Assembly (NCBI GenBank): GCA_900545175.1
Contig: UQYF01000005.1
Coordinates: 1-64,000 of the forward strand
Direction: 5' to 3'
Length of the DNA: 64,000 nt
Source: an uncultured Eubacteriales bacterium
Lineage (GTDB): Bacteria; Bacillota; Clostridia; Lachnospirales; Lachnospiraceae
Both the position numbers and the translations under genes were made by a program. The notes below the pieces were generated by a model. That model made no database searches. It was not told the origin of the DNA and saw only the letters and a program-made list of their open reading frames with translations. Shown piece by piece: positions 43,282 through 52,911 of this stretch (position 1 is the stretch's first letter; each line of letters starts with the position of its first letter).

Positions 43282-45435
43282 ATGGGAAAATTGATTAAGT
43301 ATCTGGCTGAGCATAAGCTGGCAGTGTTTATAATTCTGCTGCTTCTGGTTGTGCAGGCATTCTGTGACCTTTCACTTCCGTCATATACTTCCGATATTGT
43401 CGATGTCGGAATACAGCAAAGCGGTATAGAAGGCGCAGCGGCTGAGAAGTATACGCAAAAGACGTATGAAGCTTTAAAGCTTTTTATGAATGATGAGGAT
43501 ATAGCATATATGGATGAATGCTATGACGCGGACGGTGAAGTGTATGTCCGCAGGAATCTGTCATCAAAGGAGCTTGATAAGTTAAATAATACGCTGCTCA
43601 CAGCGGCAGGCATGGTATATTCGGTTCAGACATCCGGACAGTATAGCATTGCAGAGCTTGTTGACGGCTATAATGCAGGGCTTGTGACAAGGGAAGCTTT
43701 GTCGGCATTGACGCAGCAGGTCGAAGCTGCCATGGGAGATATGGCGGCTTCGATGAAATCCCAGATGGCTGTTGAGCTTGTAAAGAGTGAGTATACAGCC
43801 CTTAATTATGATCTTAATGCGATTCAGAGACATTATCTTCTGATTATGGGAGCTAAGATGCTTGCAATGACATTACTCATGGTTGCTGCTGCAATAGGAG
43901 TGGGCTTTATCGGCGCAAGAACTGCTGCTGCGATAGGACGTGACCTTAGGGAGAAGCTTTTTACGAAGGTCATAGGCTTTTCAAATGCGGATATCAACAA
44001 ATTTTCTACAGCATCCCTCATAACAAGAAGTACTAACGATGTCCAGCAGGTTCAGCAGGTATCGGTTATGATGCTTAGAATCGTACTGTATGCTCCTATC
44101 ATTGGAATAGGCGGTATTATAAAAGTTACCGGAACAGACACAGGAATGGGATGGATAATAGGTGTTGCTGTCGGTGCAGTGCTTTCACTTGTGCTTGTGC
44201 TGATGGTTGTCGCAATGCCTAAGTTTAAAAAGATGCAGAGTCTTGTTGACCGTGTCAACTTAGTATCTAGAGAGCTACTTACAGGAACTATGGTTATAAG
44301 AGCGTTCAGCAGGGAGAAGCATGAGGAGGAGAGATTTGACAAGGCTAACAAGGATCTTATGTCTACACAGCTCTTCACTAACCGTGTCATGTCCATAATG
44401 ATGCCTGCAATGATGCTTATTATGAATGCGATTACTGTACTCATAGTATGGATGGGCGCAAAAGGAATAGATATCGGACGTATGCAGGTAGGTGACATGA
44501 TGGCATTCATAACCTATACAATGCAGATTGTCATGGCTTTCCTTATGATTACGATGATATCGGTTATGCTTCCGAGAGCAGGTGTTGCAGCTGACCGTAT
44601 TGAGGAGGTTTTAAACACAAAGGAGACAATAGAGGATAAGGCTGATGCCTGTGAGGCGGATAAGAAGCTTGCCGACTGCAAGGGTGTTGTTGAATTTAAG
44701 AATGTATCCTTCAGATTTGACGGCGGAAGCGAAAATGCAATCTCTAATCTGACCTTTAAGGCAGAACCTGGAAAGACAACAGCGATTATAGGAAGCACAG
44801 GCTGCGGAAAATCGACTGTTGTGAATCTTTTAGACAGATTTTACGATGTTACAGAAGGGAGCATAACACTTGACGGTGTTGACATCCGTGATATATCGCA
44901 GAAGGAGTTGAGAAGCCATATCGGTCTTGTGCCTCAAAAAGGTGTGCTGTTCTCAGGAACGATTGAGAGCAATATCAAATACGGCGGAGATTTTGTCACA
45001 GATGAGGATATGAAGGAGGCAGCAGCTATCGCACAGGCTACGGAGTTTATCGACAGTAAGAAGGACGGATATGCCGACTCGATAGCACAGGGCGGAACTA
45101 ATGTGTCCGGAGGACAGAAGCAGCGGCTCTCAATAGCGAGAGCTATTGCAGTAAGGCCAAAGGTGTATGTGTTTGATGACAGCTTTTCGGCACTTGATTT
45201 TAAGACGGATGCAGCTCTTAGAAAGGCATTATCTGCCAGAACCAAGGATGCTTCCGTGATTATAGTAGCACAGAGAATCTCAACTATAATGAACGCAGAC
45301 CAGATTATTCTTTTGAATGAAGGCAAGGTTGCAGGAATCGGAACACACAAGGAGCTTTTAAAGAATTGCCCTGAGTATTTAGAAATTGCAAAATCCCAGC
45401 TTTCCGAAGCGGAACTTGCAGGAGAGGAGGCGTAA
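43282..45435 (+). CDS. heterodimeric ABC exporter, degenerate subunit with large external insertion
   Basis: A 717-residue half-transporter, about 130 residues longer than its relatives. The excess lies between the first membrane segment (about 13-33) and the second (about 185-215), a region expected outside the cell. It is rich in charged residues and lacks recognised motifs. The ATPase has Walker A GSTGCGKST, signature VSGGQKQRLS, Walker B VFDDSFSALD (catalytic Glu replaced by Asp) and VAQRIST (switch His replaced by Gln), so its own ATP site is degenerate. GGAG lies seven bases before the ATG at 43282. The partner starts five bases after its stop. Confidence 0.9.
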   Translation: MGKLIKYLAEHKLAVFIILLLLVVQAFCDLSLPSYTSDIVDVGIQQSGIEGAAAEKYTQKTYEALKLFMNDEDIAYMDECYDADGEVYVRRNLSSKELDKLNNTLLTAAGMVYSVQTSGQYSIAELVDGYNAGLVTREALSALTQQVEAAMGDMAASMKSQMAVELVKSEYTALNYDLNAIQRHYLLIMGAKMLAMTLLMVAAAIGVGFIGARTAAAIGRDLREKLFTKVIGFSNADINKFSTASLITRSTNDVQQVQQVSVMMLRIVLYAPIIGIGGIIKVTGTDTGMGWIIGVAVGAVLSLVLVLMVVAMPKFKKMQSLVDRVNLVSRELLTGTMVIRAFSREKHEEERFDKANKDLMSTQLFTNRVMSIMMPAMMLIMNAITVLIVWMGAKGIDIGRMQVGDMMAFITYTMQIVMAFLMITMISVMLPRAGVAADRIEEVLNTKETIEDKADACEADKKLADCKGVVEFKNVSFRFDGGSENAISNLTFKAEPGKTTAIIGSTGCGKSTVVNLLDRFYDVTEGSITLDGVDIRDISQKELRSHIGLVPQKGVLFSGTIESNIKYGGDFVTDEDMKEAAAIAQATEFIDSKKDGYADSIAQGGTNVSGGQKQRLSIARAIAVRPKVYVFDDSFSALDFKTDAALRKALSARTKDASVIIVAQRISTIMNADQIILLNEGKVAGIGTHKELLKNCPEYLEIAKSQLSEAELAGEEA

Positions 45436-45440
45436 GACGG

Positions 45441-47285
45441 ATGAGCGAAAATAGAGAATATTCAAAGAGCAGAAATATGGGCAGACGTGGTCCGGGAGGG
45501 CATGGAATGATGCCCGGCGAGAAGGCAAAGGACTTTAAAGGTACGACAAGGAAAATTCTGTCATATGTTGGCAGATATAAGATTGCAATAGTGCTTGTAA
45601 TGATATGTGCTGTTATGGGAACTATTTTTAATATAGTAGGTCCTAAGGTGCTTTCTAAGGCGACAACAGAGATATTTAACGGTCTTGTATCTAAAGTGTC
45701 GGGTGGAGCAGGTATTGATTTTCACAAGATAGGTGTTATTTTACTTATCCTTCTTGGACTTTATTGTGTCAGTGCACTGTTTTCATTCATACAGGGCTTT
45801 ATAATGAGCGGCATTTCACAGAAGCTAAGCTTCAGAATGAGAAAGGAAATTTCTGAGAAAATTAACAGAATGCCTCTTGCATATTTTGAATCTAAGACTG
45901 TCGGAGAAGTGCTTTCAAGAATAACCAACGATGTTGATACATTCGGAATGAGCCTTAACCAGAGTATCACGACACTTATCACATCTGTGACAACGCTTAT
46001 AGGTGTATTTATAATGATGATGACTATAAGTCCTCTTATGACGCTTATTGCACTTGTGATACTTCCGATATCAGCATTTTTGATAAGTGTTGTTGTAAAG
46101 CATTCGCAAAAGTACTTTAAGGCACAACAGGAATACTTAGGAGATATCAACGGTGCTATCGAGGAATCATACAGCGGACACACCATAATAAAGGCATTTA
46201 ACCGCGAAGAGAAAGTAAATGAGAGCTTTCAGGAGACAAATGCGAAGCTGTATTCATCAGCGTGGAAATCACAGTTCTTATCTGGACTTATGCAGCCTAT
46301 AATGACATTTGTCGGAAATCTTGGCTATGTTGCCGTGGCTGTGACAGGTAGTATGCTTGCAGTTGCCGGCTCGATTACGGTAGGTGATATTCAGGCATTT
46401 ATACAGTATGTAAGGAGCTTTACACAGCCTATAACACAGATTGCACAGGTATTTAACATGCTTCAGTCGATGGCTGCCGCAGCAGAGAGAATATTCGAAT
46501 TCCTTGACGAGGAAGAGGAGCCTGTAACTGAGAATCCTGTAAGGCTTGATGAGATTAAGGGAGAGGTTGATTTTGAGCATGTTAAGTTCGGCTACGACCC
46601 TGAGAAACCTGTCATCCACGATTTTACATGCCATGTAAAACCGGGAAGCATGGTGGCAATCGTAGGTCCTACAGGAGCAGGAAAGACCACGATGGTTAAG
46701 CTTCTCATGCGCTTTTATGATGTCAATTCCGGATGTATCAGGGTTGACGGAGAAAATGTCAAGGATTTTGAGAGAAGGAATCTACGTGAAGCATTTGGAA
46801 TGGTGCTTCAGGATACCTGGCTGTTCAAGGGAACAATCATGGAAAATATCAGATACGGACGACTTGATGCTACCGATGAGGAGGTTATCGCAGCAGCTAA
46901 GGCGGCTAATGCTGACCATTTTATAAGGACTCTTCCGGGTGGCTATGATATGGAGCTTAATGAGGAGGCAAGCAACGTCTCTCAGGGACAGAAGCAGCTT
47001 CTCACAATCGCAAGAGCCATTCTTGCCGACAACAGGATAATGATTCTTGATGAGGCTACAAGCTCGGTAGATACAAGAACAGAACAGCACATTCAGGATG
47101 CGATGGCAAATCTTATGAAGGGAAGAACGAGCTTTGTCATAGCTCACAGACTCTCAACAATAAGAGATGCGGATGTCATTCTTGTGATGAAGGACGGAGA
47201 TATTATAGAGCAGGGTAATCACAACGAGCTGCTTGCAGGAAACGGATTCTATGCACAGCTTTATAACAGCCAGTTTGAGGCATAA
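45441..47285 (+). CDS. heterodimeric ABC exporter, canonical subunit
   Basis: A 614-residue partner of the 43282 product. A basic Gly-rich N terminus (about 35 residues) precedes the membrane domain (about 45-345). The ATPase has GPTGAGKTT, VSQGQKQLL, MILDEATSSVD with the catalytic Glu, and VAHRLST with the switch His. It is a paralogue of the 26361 product (shared LLMRFYDVNSG and GMVLQDTW). GGAGG in the tail of the first gene serves as ribosome site. Two inverted REP-like palindromes follow its stop. Confidence 0.93.
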   Translation: MSENREYSKSRNMGRRGPGGHGMMPGEKAKDFKGTTRKILSYVGRYKIAIVLVMICAVMGTIFNIVGPKVLSKATTEIFNGLVSKVSGGAGIDFHKIGVILLILLGLYCVSALFSFIQGFIMSGISQKLSFRMRKEISEKINRMPLAYFESKTVGEVLSRITNDVDTFGMSLNQSITTLITSVTTLIGVFIMMMTISPLMTLIALVILPISAFLISVVVKHSQKYFKAQQEYLGDINGAIEESYSGHTIIKAFNREEKVNESFQETNAKLYSSAWKSQFLSGLMQPIMTFVGNLGYVAVAVTGSMLAVAGSITVGDIQAFIQYVRSFTQPITQIAQVFNMLQSMAAAAERIFEFLDEEEEPVTENPVRLDEIKGEVDFEHVKFGYDPEKPVIHDFTCHVKPGSMVAIVGPTGAGKTTMVKLLMRFYDVNSGCIRVDGENVKDFERRNLREAFGMVLQDTWLFKGTIMENIRYGRLDATDEEVIAAAKAANADHFIRTLPGGYDMELNEEASNVSQGQKQLLTIARAILADNRIMILDEATSSVDTRTEQHIQDAMANLMKGRTSFVIAHRLSTIRDADVILVMKDGDIIEQGNHNELLAGNGFYAQLYNSQFEA

Positions 47286-47289
47286 AAAG

Positions 47290-47355
47290 TCTGGGACAGG
47301 TGTCTGACCCCTTGTCCCAGTTTTGGGACATAGGGGTCAGACACCCCTGTCCCAG
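47290..47355. repeat. pair of inverted REP-like palindromes (copies 3 and 4)
   Basis: Copy 3 (47290-47320) opens TCTGGGACAGGTGTCTG. Copy 4 (47321-47355) is its inverted counterpart, opening TTTTGGGACATAGGGGTCAG and closing ACACCCCTGTCCCAGAC. Each is palindromic on its own and the two can also pair with each other, an arrangement like the twinned REPs of enterobacteria. They fill the gap between the ABC exporter and the next gene. Confidence 0.85.
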
Positions 47356-47373
47356 ACAGAATGGAGATGGATT

Positions 47374-49368
47374 ATGAAGCGTCTGATTAACAGCAGGAAG
47401 GATTTGTTCACTATCCCTAATCTTATGGGGTATTTTCGTATAATACTTATTCCTATATTCATGGCGGTCTATATAGGAGCTGACAACAGGGCGGATTATA
47501 TCGCTGCCGCAGTCATACTTGGAATATCCGGGCTTACGGACTGTTTTGACGGAAAAGTGGCAAGACATTTTAATATGATAACTGAGTGGGGCAAGGTGTT
47601 AGACCCTGTGGCGGATAAGCTTACGCAGGCGGCAGTGTTTATAAGCCTGTCCTTCCGCTATCCTACGATGAGATATCTTGTGATACTCTTTGTCGTGAAG
47701 GAAATGTTCATGGGTATTATGGGTGCTGTCATGTTAAAAAAAGGAAGCATGATGGACGGAGCAAGGTGGTACGGAAAGCTCTGCACTGCAGTGCTGTACG
47801 GAGCGATGTTCATGCTGCTGCTGGTAGTTGACCTCTCATATTTTGCGGCGGGGCTTATTATCTCAATCTGCATTATCATGAACGTCTTTTCGTTTGCATG
47901 TTACATAGTGTACTATGTGCGCGTGCTTATGAATAAGCCTGTTACAAGCGGAAAAATTAAGATGTGGAAGCCTGTGACGACAATTATCGGTTTTGTCCTT
48001 GTGTATGTGGTTATCAATCTGGCGATAGCGGTTGTAGGAAGCTCTAAGCAGCCGGAGTATAATGGCGATAAGCAGGTTGCAATGCAAAGTACTGATGGCA
48101 CTGAGCGGGCGGTCATTGTCGAGGATAATTCGGATGCACTTTTAAGCAGAGTAAGGATGATACAGAATGCACAGTCGGAAATAATTCTTTCTACCTTTGA
48201 TTTTATGTCGGATGAGAGCGGCAGGATAATGATTGGCGCACTGTGTGAAGCGGCTGAAAAAGGAGTGAAGGTGGAGGTGCTTGTCGATGGCTTTGACGGT
48301 GTTCTTCATATGAAGTGGAATCCTTACTTTTATGCATTGTCTGCGAATGAAAATGTAACTCTGATGATGTACAATGAGATAAATCCGTTCACTATGTACA
48401 AAGGCATGGCGAGAATGCATGACAAGTATCTTGTTGTGGACAGACAGATTTATATGCTTGGCGGAAGGAATACATTTAACTATTTCCTCGGAGACTACAG
48501 TAATTACAAAAATTATGACAGGGATGTTCTTGTGTGGAGGAGAAAGCCGGCAGCACAGCAGGAAAATGCGTCTGTCAATGAGCTTTTAGCTTACTATGAG
48601 ACGGTCAAAAACAGCGGTGAATGCAGCAGTTTCGCACATGGAAAAAGTCTTGCGGACAGATACTGTGTGAAGCACGCTATGGAGCGTATAGAGGAGGAAT
48701 ATGAAAAATACTGCTCTGAACATGAAGAGCTTTCAGATGAGTATTCCTATGAGGATAATACGTTTCAGGTTGAAAGTATAGCTCTGCTTTCAAATCCGGT
48801 GAATGCAGGAGTGAAGGAGCCTGTTGTATGGCATAAGCTTATGAGCCTTATAGGCAGTGCTAAGGAGTCCGTAAAGCTGCACACACCATACATAATCTGT
48901 AATGATATGATGTATGATACTATAAAGGACGCAGCCGCAGGAAAGGAAGTCACGGTAATGACTAATTCCGTTGCGAACAATGGCAACAGCTTCGGAGCGG
49001 CAGACCTTGAAAAGAACAGGGACAGAATGCTTGACACAGGTGTAACTTTATTAGAATACGATGGTGGAGTGTCATACCACGGAAAGAGCATGGTGATTGA
49101 CGATGACATATCCGTGGTCGGATCGTTCAATATGGATATGAGGAGCGCATATCTTGACACAGAGCTTATGCTTGTGATTAAAAGTGATGAGCTGAATGCA
49201 CAGCTTCGTACTATCATGTCGGAATATGAAAAATCGGCGGTAATAGCATTGCTGGATGGCAGATATGACAATCCTAACAATGTTGTGCCGCAGGAGATAA
49301 CAACAACGCGCAAGGTGAGAAAAAATATCATAAAGATGCTGTTTTACTGGGCGAGGTTTCTGTTCTGA
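47374..49368 (+). CDS. fusion of CDP-alcohol phosphatidyltransferase and phospholipase D-type cardiolipin synthase
   Basis: A 664-residue two-module phospholipid enzyme. Residues about 10-200 are a PgsA-like membrane domain with the complete CDP-alcohol motif DGKVAR-x8-G-xxx-D-xxx-D (residues about 58-81, ending DPVADK) and five membrane segments. A further membrane segment lies near 205-225. Residues about 250-664 form a phospholipase D/Cls module with both HKD motifs, HDKYLVVD (His349) followed by GGRNTFNYF, and HGKSMVID (His569) followed by GSFNMD. The expected reactions are phosphatidylglycerophosphate and then cardiolipin formation, with an external phosphatase between, but other substrates are possible. 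GGAGATGG precedes the ATG; the frame upstream runs through the REP pair. Both modules look catalytically intact. Confidence 0.88.
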   Translation: MKRLINSRKDLFTIPNLMGYFRIILIPIFMAVYIGADNRADYIAAAVILGISGLTDCFDGKVARHFNMITEWGKVLDPVADKLTQAAVFISLSFRYPTMRYLVILFVVKEMFMGIMGAVMLKKGSMMDGARWYGKLCTAVLYGAMFMLLLVVDLSYFAAGLIISICIIMNVFSFACYIVYYVRVLMNKPVTSGKIKMWKPVTTIIGFVLVYVVINLAIAVVGSSKQPEYNGDKQVAMQSTDGTERAVIVEDNSDALLSRVRMIQNAQSEIILSTFDFMSDESGRIMIGALCEAAEKGVKVEVLVDGFDGVLHMKWNPYFYALSANENVTLMMYNEINPFTMYKGMARMHDKYLVVDRQIYMLGGRNTFNYFLGDYSNYKNYDRDVLVWRRKPAAQQENASVNELLAYYETVKNSGECSSFAHGKSLADRYCVKHAMERIEEEYEKYCSEHEELSDEYSYEDNTFQVESIALLSNPVNAGVKEPVVWHKLMSLIGSAKESVKLHTPYIICNDMMYDTIKDAAAGKEVTVMTNSVANNGNSFGAADLEKNRDRMLDTGVTLLEYDGGVSYHGKSMVIDDDISVVGSFNMDMRSAYLDTELMLVIKSDELNAQLRTIMSEYEKSAVIALLDGRYDNPNNVVPQEITTTRKVRKNIIKMLFYWARFLF

Positions 49369-49425
49369 AATGTGTGAAGTTTAGTGCTCAAATTACAAAT
49401 GTATATCAGAAAATTATAAAGTATG

Positions 49426-49455
49426 CGGCATAGTCGGTTTTGGCTATGCCGTTTT
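49426..49455 (+). terminator. intrinsic terminator after the phospholipid gene
   Basis: CGGCATAG (49426-49433) pairs with CTATGCCG (49444-49451), followed by TTTT. The sequence after it (49477-49492, GGCGGATTGTGAAGAT) resembles the tail of the hairpin-plus-tail repeat family. Confidence 0.75.
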
Positions 49456-49545
49456 GCAAAAAAAGTAAAAAGCAGTGGCGGATTGTGAAGATACTTAGGA
49501 ATGTGTCGGACAAATACTATAAAGTTTAAATTGCATAGTGTTGTG

Positions 49546-49551
49546 TATAAT
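49546..49551 (+). promoter_or_regulatory. -10 element before lacZ
   Basis: A perfect TATAAT lies 44 bases before the ATG, in the context TTGTGTATAATGA. No convincing -35 box is present, so activation by a regulator is possible. Confidence 0.45.
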
Positions 49552-49594
49552 GATAGAATTAGCTGAAAGATTTTATGAAAATGGAGATTGCGTT

Positions 49595-52500
49595 ATGGAG
49601 AGAGTTATAAATGCAGATGAGAGCTGGATAGCAAATCCGGAGGTCTTTAGGGTGAACAGGGAGGATGCTCATTCAGATCACGCTTTTTATGAGGAGAAGG
49701 TTACTGAGTATGGGCTTGACATGCCGCTTAGACAGAGCCTTAACGGTACTTGGAAATTTTCTTATGCCGATGTGCCGCAGAAGAGAGTTAAGGATTTTTA
49801 TGAGGAGAATTCTGATATAAGCAGCTTTGCCGACATCAAGGTTCCGGGGCATATTGAGCTTGCAGGTTATGATACATGTCAATATATCAACACAATGTAT
49901 CCTTGGGAGGGACATGAAGATCTGCGTCCGCCTTTTGTACCGGTAAAGCACAATCCGGTTGGCTCATATGTGACATATTTTGATATCGATGAGGCACTTC
50001 TCGGAAAAAAGACGTACATTTCATTTCAGGGTGTCGAGAAGGCCTTCTATGTGTGGATAAACGGTCAGTTTGTGGGATATTCGGAGGACAGCTTCACACC
50101 GTCAGAGTGGGACATAACACCTTTTATAAAGGAGAAGGAAAATAAGCTTGCGGTTGAGGTCTATAAGCACAGCAGTGCAAGCTGGCTTGAGGATCAGGAT
50201 TTTTTCAGATTTTCGGGAATATTCCGCGATGTGTATATCTATGCTGTGCCGGATACTCATGTGAGGGATATTTTTGTAAAAGCAGAGCTTAAGGATGATT
50301 ATATAACAGGTACACTTGACTGCGAACTTCAAATTGATGGCAACATATCAGGAACAGTGGGTTATGAGCTTGTCGATAAGTCAGGTAAGAGCATACTTAT
50401 GCGAATGGGACTTGCTTTAAAAGAAAAAATGCATTTTAAGGCGGATGTGCCTGACGTGCTTACATGGAGTGCTGAAGTTCCGAATCTGTATCTTCTTAAC
50501 ATATCTGTATACAATGAGGATGGTGAGCTGATTGAATATATTCCGCAGCGTATCGGCTTCAGACGCTTCGAGATGAAGAACGGCATAATGTGCATCAACG
50601 GAAAGAGAATTGTATTCAAGGGTGTCAACAGGCATGAATTCTCATGTGTGAACGGAAGAGCGCTAAGGAAGGAGGAGCTTCTTGAGGATATAAGGATTAT
50701 AAAGAGCCTTAATATCAATGCTGTGAGAACCTGCCACTATCCAAATCAGAGCTACTGGTATGAGCTTTGCGATGAGTTCGGAATATATCTTATAGATGAG
50801 GCTAATCTTGAGACACATGGAACATGGTGCATCAATACCGGAAATGAGGAGCCTTATATAACACCGGGAAGTGAACCTATGTGGAAGGAGGCTGTGCTTG
50901 ACAGAGCCAGGTCCATGTTAGAAAGAGATAAGAATCATCCGAGCGTGCTTATATGGTCATGCGGAAATGAATCTCATGCTGGCGAAGATATTCTTGCCAT
51001 GAGCAGATTTTTCCACGAAAGAAATCCGGAGAGACTTGTGCATTATGAAGGCTGTGTCCATGACAGAACGTATTCGGATATAACAGACATGGAGAGCAGA
51101 ATGTATGCAAAGCCTGCCGAGATAAGGGAATACCTTGACGCTAAGCCAAAGAAGCCTTACATAAGCTGTGAATATATGCATGCTATGGGAAATTCATGCG
51201 GCGGCATGGAAAAATATACGAAGCTTGCGTACGACTACGAGCAGTATCAGGGCGGATTCATATGGGATTTTGCAGACCAGGCGATACTTACAAGGGATGG
51301 TAAATTGATAGATGAGGATGTCATCGGAAGATATGGGAATGTCAGGACATACGAGAAGCTTCCGAATATAACTCCGGGAAGCCTTGAATTCAAGGTTGGA
51401 GGAGATTTCAAGGAAAGACCTTGCGATTACTATTTTAGCGGAGATGGAATAATATTTGCTGACAGAAAGCTTTCACCTAAGGCACAGGAGGTCAAGTATC
51501 TCTACCAGAATATCAAGCTGCATTTGACAAATCAGGGTGTGCTTATTGTAAATGAGAGCCTTTTTGAGTCAACCTATGATTACATGTTCGAGGTTCGTCT
51601 GTTAAAGGATGGAAAAGCTGTGTGGGCAGGAACCTTTGCGAGTGATGTGGCTGCGGGTGCTGAAGAGTTCGTTCCGGTTAAATTCCCTTCAATGGAAGAG
51701 AACGGAGAGTATATCATGGAATGCCGCGCTGTGCTTATGGGCTACAGACCTTGGGCAAATGTCGGACATATAGCAGCCTGGGGGCAGAGTGAACCTTTGG
51801 TGGTAAAAAATGATAAATCGGCAGAGCAGGCAGATAGGCTGTCCGGAGAGCTTTCAGAAGAGGAAAACACACTGTCCGGTAAGGAGGTTAAATATTTTGA
51901 CGATGTGGTAATGGGTGCAACCTGCATAGGTGTCAAGGCCGGACATACCCACGCAATATTCTCACGTCAGGAAGGCGGACTTATATCACTTCGAATCAAA
52001 GGGCTTGAGACTGTAGAAAAGGTTCCGACACTGGAATTTTTCCGCGCAGCAACCGACAATGACAAGGGCAACCGCTTCCCGGTAACAAGTGCCATATGGC
52101 AGGGAATAAGCCAGATGCAAAGAAGTGATGCTGTCAAAGTCATATATGAGCTGAGAGACGGACGAAAGCTTGACGGAACAGTAACACCTGATGAATTTAT
52201 CTTAAGTAAGACGGATGAACTTTACGGAACAGGACTTAAGGGTGCAGAATTTGCAAAGAATATTGCCGCTGTGGAGATAATCTGTCACTATACCTTCTAC
52301 ACTAATCCTGTATCGGATGGTGAAATAATATACCGTATGCTTCCTGACGGAACCATAGAATGCCAGGGACGCTTCAATGGAAAAGAAGGGCTTCCCGATA
52401 TGGCAGTATTTGGAATTAATATCACAATGGACAAGATGTTTGACAGAATGGAATTCTATGGAAGAGGACCGGAAGAAAATTATAATGACCGCTGCGCCGG

Positions 52501-52864
52501 TGCAAAGCTTGGAATATATAAAGGCAGAGTGTCAGACAATGTCACACCGTATCTTGACCCACAGGAGTGCGGCAACCGCCATGATGTGCGTTATGTAAAG
52601 GTTGTAGATGAGTTTGGACATGGACTTAGAATAGATGCGCTTGATAAGCCGTTTGATATGACTGTACTTCCTTATTCACAGCAGGAGCTTCAGAGCGCAT
52701 ATAAGATTAATGATCTGCCAGTTGGACGTTATACATATGTAAGAATTCTTGGTGCAGCAAGAGGTGTATGCGGTGATGACAGCTGGGGTGCACCTGTATA
52801 TCCTGAGTATTGTGTCAGTGCAAATAAGGAGCAACGAGTTGCTTTTGCAATAAAGGGATTGTAA
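49595..52864 (+). CDS. lacZ: beta-galactosidase, glycoside hydrolase family 2
   Basis: A 1089-residue cytoplasmic enzyme of the LacZ type (E. coli is 1024) that cleaves lactose and other beta-galactosides. Domains in order: sugar-binding (LNGTWKFSYADVP; YINTMYPWEG; HNPVGSY), jelly-roll/Ig, TIM barrel, second Ig, and the large beta-galactosidase small chain (EFFRAATDNDKGN). The acid/base Glu is in CGNESHAGEDI (near 458) and the nucleophile Glu in SCEYMHAMGNS (near 525). KGVNRHEF and TCHYPN are also classical. I chose the ATG at 49595, eight bases after GGAG. No signal peptide and no adjacent permease; a GalM lies 10 kb away. Confidence 0.96.
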   Translation: MERVINADESWIANPEVFRVNREDAHSDHAFYEEKVTEYGLDMPLRQSLNGTWKFSYADVPQKRVKDFYEENSDISSFADIKVPGHIELAGYDTCQYINTMYPWEGHEDLRPPFVPVKHNPVGSYVTYFDIDEALLGKKTYISFQGVEKAFYVWINGQFVGYSEDSFTPSEWDITPFIKEKENKLAVEVYKHSSASWLEDQDFFRFSGIFRDVYIYAVPDTHVRDIFVKAELKDDYITGTLDCELQIDGNISGTVGYELVDKSGKSILMRMGLALKEKMHFKADVPDVLTWSAEVPNLYLLNISVYNEDGELIEYIPQRIGFRRFEMKNGIMCINGKRIVFKGVNRHEFSCVNGRALRKEELLEDIRIIKSLNINAVRTCHYPNQSYWYELCDEFGIYLIDEANLETHGTWCINTGNEEPYITPGSEPMWKEAVLDRARSMLERDKNHPSVLIWSCGNESHAGEDILAMSRFFHERNPERLVHYEGCVHDRTYSDITDMESRMYAKPAEIREYLDAKPKKPYISCEYMHAMGNSCGGMEKYTKLAYDYEQYQGGFIWDFADQAILTRDGKLIDEDVIGRYGNVRTYEKLPNITPGSLEFKVGGDFKERPCDYYFSGDGIIFADRKLSPKAQEVKYLYQNIKLHLTNQGVLIVNESLFESTYDYMFEVRLLKDGKAVWAGTFASDVAAGAEEFVPVKFPSMEENGEYIMECRAVLMGYRPWANVGHIAAWGQSEPLVVKNDKSAEQADRLSGELSEEENTLSGKEVKYFDDVVMGATCIGVKAGHTHAIFSRQEGGLISLRIKGLETVEKVPTLEFFRAATDNDKGNRFPVTSAIWQGISQMQRSDAVKVIYELRDGRKLDGTVTPDEFILSKTDELYGTGLKGAEFAKNIAAVEIICHYTFYTNPVSDGEIIYRMLPDGTIECQGRFNGKEGLPDMAVFGINITMDKMFDRMEFYGRGPEENYNDRCAGAKLGIYKGRVSDNVTPYLDPQECGNRHDVRYVKVVDEFGHGLRIDALDKPFDMTVLPYSQQELQSAYKINDLPVGRYTYVRILGAARGVCGDDSWGAPVYPEYCVSANKEQRVAFAIKGL

Positions 52865-52911
52865 TGCGTAGATTTTTTAGACAATTTGATTGATGAGATT
52901 ATTTATGACAG

